Source of the DNA: Candidatus Poseidoniaceae archaeon
GTDB taxonomy: Archaea; Thermoplasmatota; Poseidoniia; Poseidoniales; Poseidoniaceae
NCBI GenBank assembly: GCA_013330015.1
Contig: DUJC01000111.1
Coordinates: forward strand, 1 to 6,685
Length of the DNA stretch: 6,685 nucleotides
Direction: 5' to 3'
In this document: positions 1 through 6,556 of the stretch, in pieces
Layout of the letters: every line of letters begins with the position of its first letter
Position numbering within the stretch: the stretch's first letter is position 1
Made by a program: the position numbers and the translations under genes
The notes under the pieces: model-generated
Told to the model about the DNA's origin: nothing
The model's input: the letters and a program-made list of their open reading frames with translations, nothing else
Databases searched by the model: none

Positions 1-27
1 ACTTGGGGCACGGTTTACTACTTAATG

Positions 28-525
28 TTAGGACCTGACATACTTAATGGCAGTACCATATGCGATGAATTCGTAACCTGCGGTCCTGTCGTCTTTTTGA
101 GACTTCTTTGTGATCATGGAAGTCTCAACTCGAACGTTGATGACCTCATCGAATCCTTGTTGAAGTGCTTGTACACGCATGTCGTGCAAAACTTTGCGGC
201 GCCCGTAAAGAAGCATCTTATCGAAGGATTTGATTTCTCCACCAAAGAAGTTCTTCCAGCCACCAAGCATCATTTGCCACCACGAAGGACCTACTGTAAC
301 ACCCGACATAACAAGCATGGACGATTCCACATCGGTTGTTTGACTTGGCTTCGATAGGTTGTTGATTGGGTGACCTGCTCCAGAGTCATTCAATGCCTTT
401 TCTTCGGCAGCCAAACGATCGATGATTCGACCTTGATGCCAATTTCCGAAAAGCCATGAACCAAACGTTGGTGCAACGGAGATTAGGAAAATCACGAAGT
501 AGAAAATGAAGATGAATGGTTCCAA
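28..525 (-). CDS. Membrane-anchored YbjQ/UPF0145-like protein
   Basis: This is a 165-residue protein in two parts. Residues 3-26 form a hydrophobic, Phe/Ile-rich helix that looks like a membrane anchor or uncleaved signal. A polar linker (about 27-66) leads to a YbjQ/UPF0145-like domain (about 67-165). The domain is recognised by GGEIKS (95-100), NVRVETS (130-136) and a terminal AYGTA (155-159), which match the neighbouring soluble paralogue. The family is small, forms oligomeric rings, and is often labelled putative heavy-metal-binding; its biochemical role is not established. The start is TTG at 525: an in-frame TGA (the stop of the upstream gene) lies 9 bp before it, no ATG occurs until residue 70, and a GAGG sits 7 nt upstream. 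The domain is more divergent than its neighbour, with a charged insert (KKSQKDDR, 140-147) before the last strand. It is probably co-transcribed with the gene before it. Confidence 0.85.
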   Translation of the reverse strand: MEPFIFIFYFVIFLISVAPTFGSWLFGNWHQGRIIDRLAAEEKALNDSGAGHPINNLSKPSQTTDVESSMLVMSGVTVGPSWWQMMLGGWKNFFGGEIKSFDKMLLYGRRKVLHDMRVQALQQGFDEVINVRVETSMITKKSQKDDRTAGYEFIAYGTAIKYVRS

Positions 526-532
526 ACGACCG

Positions 533-536
533 CCTC
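533..536 (-). promoter_or_regulatory. Shine-Dalgarno site for the TTG-started YbjQ-like gene
   Basis: GAGG on the minus strand lies 7 nt before the TTG at 525 and overlaps the TGA stop of the preceding YbjQ gene. It decides the start of the anchored YbjQ protein. It is also the clearest ribosome-binding site in the window, as expected for an internal gene of a polycistronic message translated by re-initiation. Confidence 0.6.
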
Positions 537-861
537 ATTGTACAGTAACAGCAGTTCCATAAGCAAACAATTCAGCAGCGCCGCCAGAAACTGCGGATGT
601 AGCGAATCGTACGTTGACGATGGCGTTTGCACCACGTGCTTGAGCATCCAGCATCATGCGCTGAAGGGCTTCGTTTCGTGCTTCTTGAAGCAACTCAGTG
701 TAGGCTTTGAGTTCTCCACCGACCATATTCTTGAATCCCGCACCGATGTCTTTGAAGACGTTCTTGGCACGTACGGTTGATCCTTGAACAAGACCGTATG
801 AAGCGGTGATAAGTTTTCCAGGAATCGATTCAGTGTTTGAGAGATGCATGCCTTGTGACAT
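535..861 (-). CDS. YbjQ/UPF0145 family protein (soluble)
   Basis: This 108-residue protein is the usual length for the YbjQ/UPF0145 family and covers essentially only that domain. Visible family features are the opening strand with IPGK (13-16), GLVQGSTV (23-30), the central GGELKAY (48-54), a helix rich in Ala/Arg/Glu (55-76), GANAIVNVRF (77-86) and the closing AYGTAV (100-105). It has no signal peptide or membrane helix, so it is cytosolic. Members assemble into rings and are sometimes called heavy-metal-binding, but no metal-ligand motif is evident here and the function is unknown. The ATG at 861 is used; a second ATG at residue 5 is an alternative. There is no good Shine-Dalgarno. A weak TATA-like CATAAA (centre about 885) about 24 nt upstream would fit a leaderless start. 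It follows pheS after 42 bp and precedes the membrane-anchored paralogue by 9 bp. Confidence 0.9.
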   Translation of the reverse strand: MSQGMHLSNTESIPGKLITASYGLVQGSTVRAKNVFKDIGAGFKNMVGGELKAYTELLQEARNEALQRMMLDAQARGANAIVNVRFATSAVSGGAAELFAYGTAVTVQ

Positions 862-903
862 GGGTTGTGCTCGACGTTGCAGTTTATGAGCGTTCGGCCG
901 ACA

Positions 904-2391
904 TCAAATCAAGGGTTGATTGCGCAACCATTCGAGATCGGAGATGTACAACTGACGGATGTCATCCAAACCAAGAACGAGCATAGCAAGACGTTCAAGC
1001 CCCATTCCCCAAGCACAAACAGGGGACGTAATACCGAGTGGCTCCGTGACTTCTGGACGGAAGATGCCTGCACCGCCGAGCTCGAGCCACTTGCCTTTCC
1101 ACTTGACTTCGACTTCGAGGCTCGGCTCCGTGTATGGGAAGTAGGCCGGACGAACTCTGACTTCAGGATAGCCCATCTTTTCGTAGAAGGTTTTCAGTGT
1201 GGTAACGAGCATCTGAAGATTGGCCCCTGGTTCCATAATGATGCCTTCAATCTGATGAAATTCAGGTAGATGCGTACTGTCGATGGCTTCCTTGCGGAAC
1301 ACACGATCGACCGAGAACACACGACATGGTTTGTCTGGATTCTTGGCAAGGTGCTGAATCGTATTGACCGTCGTGTGCGTACGAAGAAGACCACGCTTTG
1401 AAACCTCTTCTGAGAACGAACCAGACCATCCCATGGAACCAGTATCTCCACCGTGCTCGTGGATGTCTTTCCACTTCTGAATCAAGTCTGCATCCAATTC
1501 CAACGACTTAGGTTCATCGAGATAGAACGTATCTTGCATCTCTCTCGCTGGATGATCTTGAGGAATGAACAAGGCGTCCATGTTCCAACCAGCGGTTTGG
1601 ACATAATCATCCACCAACTCAGAGAATCCCATTTCAAGGAAGATACGGCGTATGCGCTCAATGAGTTCTTGCATTGGATGCGAGCGTCCTGTTCGAGGCG
1701 TGGCGGATTCAAGCGTCACATCGAACGAACGGAAATCTGCGTTCTTCCATCCGCCAGACTGAAGCAGTTCTGGTGTTATTTCAGAAATCTGTTTACGTTC
1801 TTCAAGACCATCATCCGACATGGCTTTACCTGCATTTGTCAACGACCATGTTCGTGTTCGATGTTCAACGATTTCAATCAGTTGTTTGCGTCCTTTGAAG
1901 TGAGCAAGAAGGCGCTCTGAGAGATCCTCCTCGTCAGCAGGCAGGGATGTGAGGAACATGCCACGTGCTTGGAGTTCTGATTTCAACGAAGACGTATCCT
2001 CACACACAAACGTACCCGATTGAAGTTGGACACCGAGTTTCTTCAACAGTCCAACACCAGGACCTGCTTCATGTCGTTCGAATTTCGCTTGCAACTTGGC
2101 CATCGTTGGCTCGTCTTGGGATGAGATCCATGACCAAAGACGTGCTTCAAGCAGCCCATTGGCGATGGCATTATGACCTTCTTGGCCAGGGTGAATCGTA
2201 CGTCGCACACTTTCTTGAACCTCGACGAATCCTTTGTCACTCAAACCTTGACCTGCACCAACAGCGACTGCTTGGTCGTTCCAATCGCATGCGTTCATGA
2301 TTTGGTCGAGCGAATGAACATCGTTGCTCGCTGCGAGCATAGCGCGCAGCATTCGACGCTCAGGATTTGTGAGCTCAACCGTACCGGTCAT
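904..2391 (-). CDS. pheS: Phenylalanyl-tRNA synthetase alpha subunit, archaeal type
   Basis: Catalytic chain of the class II (alpha-beta)2 enzyme that charges tRNA-Phe with phenylalanine using ATP, in the cytosol. At 495 residues it has the length of archaeal/eukaryotic alpha chains rather than the roughly 330-350 of typical bacterial ones. Residues 1-190 are an N-terminal region of winged-helix-like modules, which in this family contact tRNA. The catalytic domain begins near 235. Motif 1 is around 238-256, motif 2 around 358-387 contains VFRKE (364-368) with the conserved Arg, and motif 3 contains GMGLERLAM (462-470). FPYTEPSLEVEV (418-429) and ELGGAGIFRPEV (437-448) are the family's phenylalanine-pocket signatures. 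All key residues are present, so it should be active. The ATG at 2391 has no Shine-Dalgarno; the start is supported by the winged-helix region beginning immediately. The beta subunit gene (pheT) is not in the window, as is common in archaea. Confidence 0.98.
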   Translation of the reverse strand: MTGTVELTNPERRMLRAMLAASNDVHSLDQIMNACDWNDQAVAVGAGQGLSDKGFVEVQESVRRTIHPGQEGHNAIANGLLEARLWSWISSQDEPTMAKLQAKFERHEAGPGVGLLKKLGVQLQSGTFVCEDTSSLKSELQARGMFLTSLPADEEDLSERLLAHFKGRKQLIEIVEHRTRTWSLTNAGKAMSDDGLEERKQISEITPELLQSGGWKNADFRSFDVTLESATPRTGRSHPMQELIERIRRIFLEMGFSELVDDYVQTAGWNMDALFIPQDHPAREMQDTFYLDEPKSLELDADLIQKWKDIHEHGGDTGSMGWSGSFSEEVSKRGLLRTHTTVNTIQHLAKNPDKPCRVFSVDRVFRKEAIDSTHLPEFHQIEGIIMEPGANLQMLVTTLKTFYEKMGYPEVRVRPAYFPYTEPSLEVEVKWKGKWLELGGAGIFRPEVTEPLGITSPVCAWGMGLERLAMLVLGLDDIRQLYISDLEWLRNQPLI

Positions 2392-2448
2392 AGCGTAGCG
2401 ATTGCGCCAAATGGTTTCAATTCACCGCAGAATTATCGTGTGAGGTCA

Positions 2449-3735
2449 TCAGTCTCCATCACGGTCGAACTGTGAGAGTATCGTGTTTAGTTCACGTTGA
2501 CGCTCTTCCAATGCAGACCGGTCTTTCTTTGAAAGTTCAGCATCCTTGAGTTTCTCAGTGATCTCTTCGATTTCCGCACGGGCACTGAGTCGTGACTCAT
2601 CGAGTTTCTTGCGTTCTTGGACCATCTTGCGCTTTGCAGAGCGTTGCTTGGTGACCTCCGCTTGTTCGTAGACGCTATCGGACAACTCAACCGATGTTGG
2701 GAATGGAATGTTGATGTTTTCCTTGCCAAATTGTTCGTCAATGTTTCGCAAGAGCCAGTCACGCGCGACGTACTCGTCACTGTAATCCTCTACCCATGTG
2801 TAGACGCGGAAGATCTTCGCAAAGTCTGCTAGTTCATGAAGTAGAATTCGTGGCTCTGGCTTGTTGATAACGTACGGGCATTCCTTTGCAAGTTGAAGCA
2901 ATGTGTACTTGACGTGGTCAATGTCTTCCCGGTAATCGACACCGATATCGAGAACAATCGAGATACGACGTGCAACACCATCGCCACCACCACGTGCGTG
3001 GTTGATGACCTTCGACTCGACGAGCGTGTTGTTTGGAATAACAACAAGTCGCTCATCTCGGTCGAGGACCTTTGTTGAGAGGATACCTACGGAGACGACA
3101 GAACCCCATGTCCCTTCGACTTCAATTCGGTCGCCAACCTCAAAGGGTCGGTCGATGGCGAGTAGGAAAGAGTTGACAATGTTTCCGAGTGTTTGTTGAA
3201 CTGCAAGACCGATGATCAACGAGAACACCGCCAGCGAGGCGAGAATTCCAAACAACTCGATGCCGAGTTGATCCAAAGCGAAGTACAGGCCAGCAAACCA
3301 TACAACAGCACGGAGGAAGAAGACAATGATTGAGTTGCTTCCAGAGACTGTGACGCTTCCTTGGGAACTGAATTGATCCATCAGCACCGGGATGAGATGC
3401 TTAATTGAGACGCTCAAAATCGAAGCGCTAAGGATGACGTAGAATGCTGCAAAGATCGGTTCAGAAGCCTCAAAGGTAGAACTCGAAGTCCCCAAAATCC
3501 AACGAATCGTCAACTGTGCTCCAACAGCGAGAATCAGCGCATATGCTCGGTTTGCGAGTGGGCGATGGAGGTGATCATCCCAGTCGGCCTCCGTTGAGGT
3601 CACGAAACGCCACCATGGGCGAATGACGGCATATTTCGCTAGAACGAGGGAAAACAGGGTGAGCCCAATAGCGATGGCCAAACGAATGTAGTCGTTGAGG
3701 GCGTTGATTTCATCGAGATACTGCTGGTAGTCCAT
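2449..3735 (-). CDS. MscS-family mechanosensitive ion channel
   Basis: A small-conductance mechanosensitive channel that opens under membrane tension to release osmolytes. From ATG at 3735 it has 428 residues. Hydrophobic segments lie near 16-38, 61-81, 92-115 and 136-155, followed by the pore helix (about 156-190) and the family signature TLGN...RPFEVGD (182-202). The beta domain follows, with VIPNNTLVESKVINH (232-246), then the alpha/beta C-terminal domain to about 355. Residues 360-425 form a very charged Lys/Arg/Glu coiled coil not found in the short E. coli MscS. The positions matching the E. coli pore leucines are kept (L173, L177), but the helix-kink glycines equivalent to G113 and G121 are Q181 and S189. 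A TTG at 3750 would add five residues; I prefer the ATG because the TATA box at 3766-3776 predicts transcription beginning near 3745, downstream of that TTG. It leads the minus-strand block, with pheS 57 bp downstream. Confidence 0.95.
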   Translation of the reverse strand: MDYQQYLDEINALNDYIRLAIAIGLTLFSLVLAKYAVIRPWWRFVTSTEADWDDHLHRPLANRAYALILAVGAQLTIRWILGTSSSTFEASEPIFAAFYVILSASILSVSIKHLIPVLMDQFSSQGSVTVSGSNSIIVFFLRAVVWFAGLYFALDQLGIELFGILASLAVFSLIIGLAVQQTLGNIVNSFLLAIDRPFEVGDRIEVEGTWGSVVSVGILSTKVLDRDERLVVIPNNTLVESKVINHARGGGDGVARRISIVLDIGVDYREDIDHVKYTLLQLAKECPYVINKPEPRILLHELADFAKIFRVYTWVEDYSDEYVARDWLLRNIDEQFGKENINIPFPTSVELSDSVYEQAEVTKQRSAKRKMVQERKKLDESRLSARAEIEEITEKLKDAELSKKDRSALEERQRELNTILSQFDRDGD

Positions 3736-3765
3736 GGTAGCCCTTACCAAAATCCGGCGTACCCG

Positions 3766-3776
3766 AATATAAAAAG
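3766..3776 (-). promoter_or_regulatory. TATA box, leftward promoter of mscS
   Basis: On the minus strand this reads CTTTTTATATT, a good match to the T-rich archaeal TATA element bound by TBP. With the usual spacing of about 25 bp to the start site, transcription would begin near 3745. That gives a leader of about 10 nt before the ATG at 3735 and excludes the TTG at 3750 as a start. The placement rests on consensus and distance only. Confidence 0.55.
3768..3776 (+). promoter_or_regulatory. TATA box, rightward promoter of the desaturase
   Basis: On the plus strand the same A/T core reads TATAAAAAG, preceded by CGAA as a possible BRE. Transcription would begin near 3796 at normal spacing, leaving a leader of about 90 nt before the preferred ATG at 3886. 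I see no better TATA element between here and the gene. The core is shared with the leftward promoter, so its direction, or its use in both directions, is inferred. Confidence 0.5.
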
Positions 3777-3831
3777 AATACCACCCACACCTTGATTGTC
3801 TGGTTCAAGTCATCCTCAGCAAAATTACGGC

Positions 3832-3849
3832 GTTGTTTCAACAAACAAC
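3832..3849 (+). repeat. Perfect 7-bp inverted repeat in the desaturase leader
   Basis: GTTGTTT (3832-3838) and AAACAAC (3843-3849) are exact reverse complements separated by CAAC. It could be a dimeric repressor operator about 36-53 bp downstream of the predicted start site, or an RNA hairpin in the 5' leader. The stem is weak (two G-C pairs) and no U-run follows it, so it is not a convincing terminator. Function is unknown. Confidence 0.45.
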
Positions 3850-3885
3850 AGACAACATGAAAGAGTCCAAGCAAATCGGTGTGCC

Positions 3886-5037
3886 ATGGAACACCGAAAT
3901 TCTCTCAATATCATCAACTCCAGTTTCCTCATCGGAATGCCGCTCCTAGCGCTTGTGAGCGTCGTTTTTTACAGCCTTACATACGGAATTTCTTGGGTAG
4001 AACCAATCATCTTCGTTGGATTTTACCTCGCTTGCGGCCTTTCGATCACGGCAGGATATCACCGCTTATTCAGCCATCGCACTCACAAAGCGGCGTGGCC
4101 AATGCGTTTGTTCTATGCTCTGTTCGGTGCAGCAGCCTTCCAGAATTCTGCCATCAAATGGTGCAGTGACCACCGACGTCATCACCTCAAGACCGACAAG
4201 GAAGAAGATCCTTACACGGTCAAGAAAGGATTCATGTGGGCACACATGGGGTGGGTCATGGTCGACCAAGGCGAGGAAATCGTCGAGCACGTAGAAGACC
4301 TGCAAGCTGACAAAATCCTTGCTTGGCAAGACCGCCACATTTTCCTGATCGGGTTCTTGGTGGGAATTGTTTTGCCTGGCGCAATCGGTTACCTTGCGCT
4401 TGGTGGAACCCATGGATTCCTTGGGGGCATGATCTACGGTGGTTTCCTACGTGTTGTCGTCGTTCATCATGCAACCTTCCTCATCAACTCAGCTGCCCAC
4501 ACTTGGGGGACACAACCGTACTCAACAGCAAACACATCCCGTGACTCACCAATTCTCTCCTTCTTCACCTTTGGAGAGGGGTACCACAACTTCCACCACA
4601 CCTTCCAAGCCGATTATCGCAATGGGCACAAGTGGTACCATTGGGACCCCTCAAAGTGGTGGATCAATGTTGCATCGTGGTTTGGTATGACCAGAGATCT
4701 GCATAAAATTCCAAAGAAATCAATTGAATCCAGAAAGATGAAGACAGCGTTCGAACAGTCATCCGGAAGCGAGGATGTTCCAAGCGAGGTTCAAGCCAAA
4801 CTTACCCAATGCGTTCAACAACTCCGAAAAGGCTTCACAGATTTGATGAAGCGGAGAGAAGAATACAAACTCGCTAAGATGGAACGAAAGAAAGAGTCGA
4901 AAGAGGCTTGGAAGCAACGCAAGGAAACCCACAAAGCACGAATCAAGGCGTGCAAGGAGCAGATTGCTCAGGCACGAATGGAATTCAAACAATTAATGCA
5001 ATCCATCAAATTCAGCCAACCAATTGCATCGGTTTGA
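3886..5037 (+). CDS. Membrane fatty acyl desaturase (delta-9 type) with a basic C-terminal tail
   Basis: A di-iron, O2-dependent membrane desaturase that introduces a cis double bond into acyl chains, most like the acyl-CoA/acyl-lipid delta-9 family. It has 383 residues from ATG 3886. Hydrophobic pairs lie near 14-53 and 152-200. The histidine boxes are complete: HRLFSH (59-64), HRRHH (96-100) and HNFHH (234-238). NSAAHTWG (201-208) supplies the extra Asn/His ligands typical of the stearoyl desaturase fold. No cytochrome b5 or ferredoxin domain is attached, so the electron donor is unknown. Residues about 290-375 form a Lys/Arg/Glu-rich helical tail after the usual end of the family. The frame is open back to a TTG at 3796, but those 30 extra polar residues do not resemble family N-termini and that TTG would sit at the predicted start site. 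The ATG has a weak GGTG 4 nt upstream. The acyl substrate in an archaeon is unclear. Confidence 0.95.
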   Translation: MEHRNSLNIINSSFLIGMPLLALVSVVFYSLTYGISWVEPIIFVGFYLACGLSITAGYHRLFSHRTHKAAWPMRLFYALFGAAAFQNSAIKWCSDHRRHHLKTDKEEDPYTVKKGFMWAHMGWVMVDQGEEIVEHVEDLQADKILAWQDRHIFLIGFLVGIVLPGAIGYLALGGTHGFLGGMIYGGFLRVVVVHHATFLINSAAHTWGTQPYSTANTSRDSPILSFFTFGEGYHNFHHTFQADYRNGHKWYHWDPSKWWINVASWFGMTRDLHKIPKKSIESRKMKTAFEQSSGSEDVPSEVQAKLTQCVQQLRKGFTDLMKRREEYKLAKMERKKESKEAWKQRKETHKARIKACKEQIAQARMEFKQLMQSIKFSQPIASV

Positions 5038-5038
5038 A

Positions 5039-6514
5039 TCAATAGAGCGGTTCAAGTTCTCCTTCTGAAGCATAGAGACTTGGCCCAGATGCGAGATAGT
5101 AAACAGCGCCACGACCATCTCTCGAATCTGCTGCAGTAGCGTTCGGATTATCAGCACAGCCATCTGTGCAACCATCAGCAAATGCAACGTAGACGCGTCC
5201 TTGTCGGTCGATGTGCAGGTCGTTGAAATCGAGCAGGTTACGGTTTGAACCACCGATGTCGCGACAATCGCCCGAATTCAAACAGATCGACCCAACTTGA
5301 ACAGGGTCATCAGTAACACGATAGGTGTGGAAGGTAGGATTCTCATCGAGAGCGTTCAGACTGAACGTGATGTAGAGGTGATAGGTTGCATTGTTTGGAG
5401 CATAATGGGCGTTCCCATTCCACGGATTCCCATCAATGTCGGATTGATTGAGCATCTCTGTGTTCTCGCTACCAAGGTAGGTGATAGCGATTCGACCAGG
5501 GTCACCCGCATCCGTCTGAGGGAAGACTGTCGAGATAACACCTGCTGGTGAAATACGAATGCTCTCTTGTTCCCATGTTTCGCCGGAATCCGTCGACCTC
5601 GACATGTAAACGCCTTCATCTGCACCGGTCCAAACGTGGTATGCGTTGGAATCGGTATCGGTTGACACCTCAGAATTCTTTCGTGGATTTGGTGTTCCTG
5701 CGTCACTGCCCATCGTACGCTCAAACCATGAGAATCCGTTGTCTTTCGAGACAATGACGGTCGGTGTTGCAACACGAGGCGTGACGTAGACTGTACCGTC
5801 TGGAGCTGTAGAAATCGCTCCATGGAGACCACCATTGGTCGTTGCGAGACCAATGATTTGACCACCAGTAGCAAAGGTCGCACCACCATCAAAACTCGTG
5901 AAGCAAAAGATACCTGCGAGTTTGTTGTAACAATAGTAGACTGCTGTTTCATAGAATCCACTCGTGAATTGTCCGAGGGCTCCATAGCCTGAATCCGTCC
6001 AAGGACCACTTGCCAGTTTGATGTGATCGTTGAGTGGTGTTGTTCCAGAATCGTGCGGGTTGCCCATCCACGTTTGGCCATCATCGTCGCTCCAACAAAT
6101 CCACGATGTTTCCAATCCAATCATTTGGACACCAAATACGCGGTCTGTGATTGGATCGACCCAACCGTACGGATCACTGGTTGTTGGAGAACATGCAACT
6201 GGATCTTGCGTTTCTTCCCAAGACTGACCGCCATCGCAGGATCGCATGACCTTCTCCATGGCAATAAAGAAAATACAACCACTGGATGTAATACCAATGC
6301 TGGGTTCTTTTCCAGTTTCACCCACATCGCTAAATTGGAACGTCATGTTGATTGCCGTCATATCAAGAGAAACTCCTGTTTTGTCTGTGACAAAGATTCT
6401 CGAATCTTCTTCAAGGACCGGAACGGGTTCAGGCATGATTTCTTCCTCTCCAAAACAACCTGAGAGGGAAACGGTAGCCATCAGCAGTGCAAGCAGTACA
6501 GCCTTAGTGCGCAT
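5039..6514 (-). CDS. Secreted lipoprotein with Asp-box (BNR/sialidase-like) beta-propeller
   Basis: A 491-residue exported protein. Residues 1-20 are a lipoprotein signal: Arg/Lys start, hydrophobic core, and lipobox LSGC with the lipid-modified Cys at 20. An acidic linker (23-37) follows. The rest carries five Asp-box repeats of the S-x-D-x-G-x-T/S-W/F type at 92-99, 142-149, 207-214, 256-263 and 307-314, the signature of sialidase/BNR-like six-bladed propellers. I find no clear FRIP/YRIP motif or sialidase Arg-triad context, so a glycosidase role cannot be claimed; ligand or glycan binding at the cell surface is equally likely. The C-terminal 90 residues hold paired Cys and Asp-rich loops (CLNSGDC 411-417; DGCTDGC 447-453), suggesting disulfides or Ca2+ sites. 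It converges on the desaturase with 1 bp between stops. There is no strong Shine-Dalgarno, and a weak TATA-like stretch lies near 6555-6565. Confidence 0.9.
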   Translation of the reverse strand: MRTKAVLLALLMATVSLSGCFGEEEIMPEPVPVLEEDSRIFVTDKTGVSLDMTAINMTFQFSDVGETGKEPSIGITSSGCIFFIAMEKVMRSCDGGQSWEETQDPVACSPTTSDPYGWVDPITDRVFGVQMIGLETSWICWSDDDGQTWMGNPHDSGTTPLNDHIKLASGPWTDSGYGALGQFTSGFYETAVYYCYNKLAGIFCFTSFDGGATFATGGQIIGLATTNGGLHGAISTAPDGTVYVTPRVATPTVIVSKDNGFSWFERTMGSDAGTPNPRKNSEVSTDTDSNAYHVWTGADEGVYMSRSTDSGETWEQESIRISPAGVISTVFPQTDAGDPGRIAITYLGSENTEMLNQSDIDGNPWNGNAHYAPNNATYHLYITFSLNALDENPTFHTYRVTDDPVQVGSICLNSGDCRDIGGSNRNLLDFNDLHIDRQGRVYVAFADGCTDGCADNPNATAADSRDGRGAVYYLASGPSLYASEGELEPLY

Positions 6515-6556
6515 GGAGAGAACCTGTCATCAACCCCATAATGACCTTAGTGGATA

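Noticed and set aside
1..27. Sequence after the anchored YbjQ stop
   Set aside because: It is too short to assign; no hairpin, T-run or gene start can be supported.
25..357. A 110-codon plus-strand open frame
   Set aside because: It is antisense to the YbjQ-like gene, which has a supported start, ribosome-binding site and homologous neighbour.
894..901. The 8-bp palindrome TCGGCCGA just upstream of the pheS stop on the map, within the pheS-ybjQ gap
   Set aside because: It is too short to mean much by itself, has no U-run after it for a terminator, and is not repeated elsewhere that I can see.
865..1269. A 134-codon plus-strand open frame
   Set aside because: It is antisense to the motif 3 region of pheS; its openness follows from the codon bias of the real gene.
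1453..1920. A 155-codon plus-strand open frame
   Set aside because: It is antisense to the conserved catalytic part of pheS, Cys- and Phe-rich, with no recognisable motif.
3796..3885. N-terminal extension of the desaturase from a TTG
   Set aside because: The 30 polar residues do not resemble family N-termini, TTG is a poor start here without a Shine-Dalgarno, and it coincides with the predicted transcription start.
3857..3949. Short upstream open reading frame of 30 codons overlapping the desaturase start
   Set aside because: It begins with ATG in the leader but has no ribosome-binding site or recognisable content; a chance frame is the simplest explanation.
5356..6120. A 254-codon open frame on the minus strand
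   Set aside because: It lies inside the lipoprotein gene in another frame. Its translation is rich in Arg, Gln, Ser and Met with no domain, while the overlapping frame has a signal peptide and five Asp boxes.
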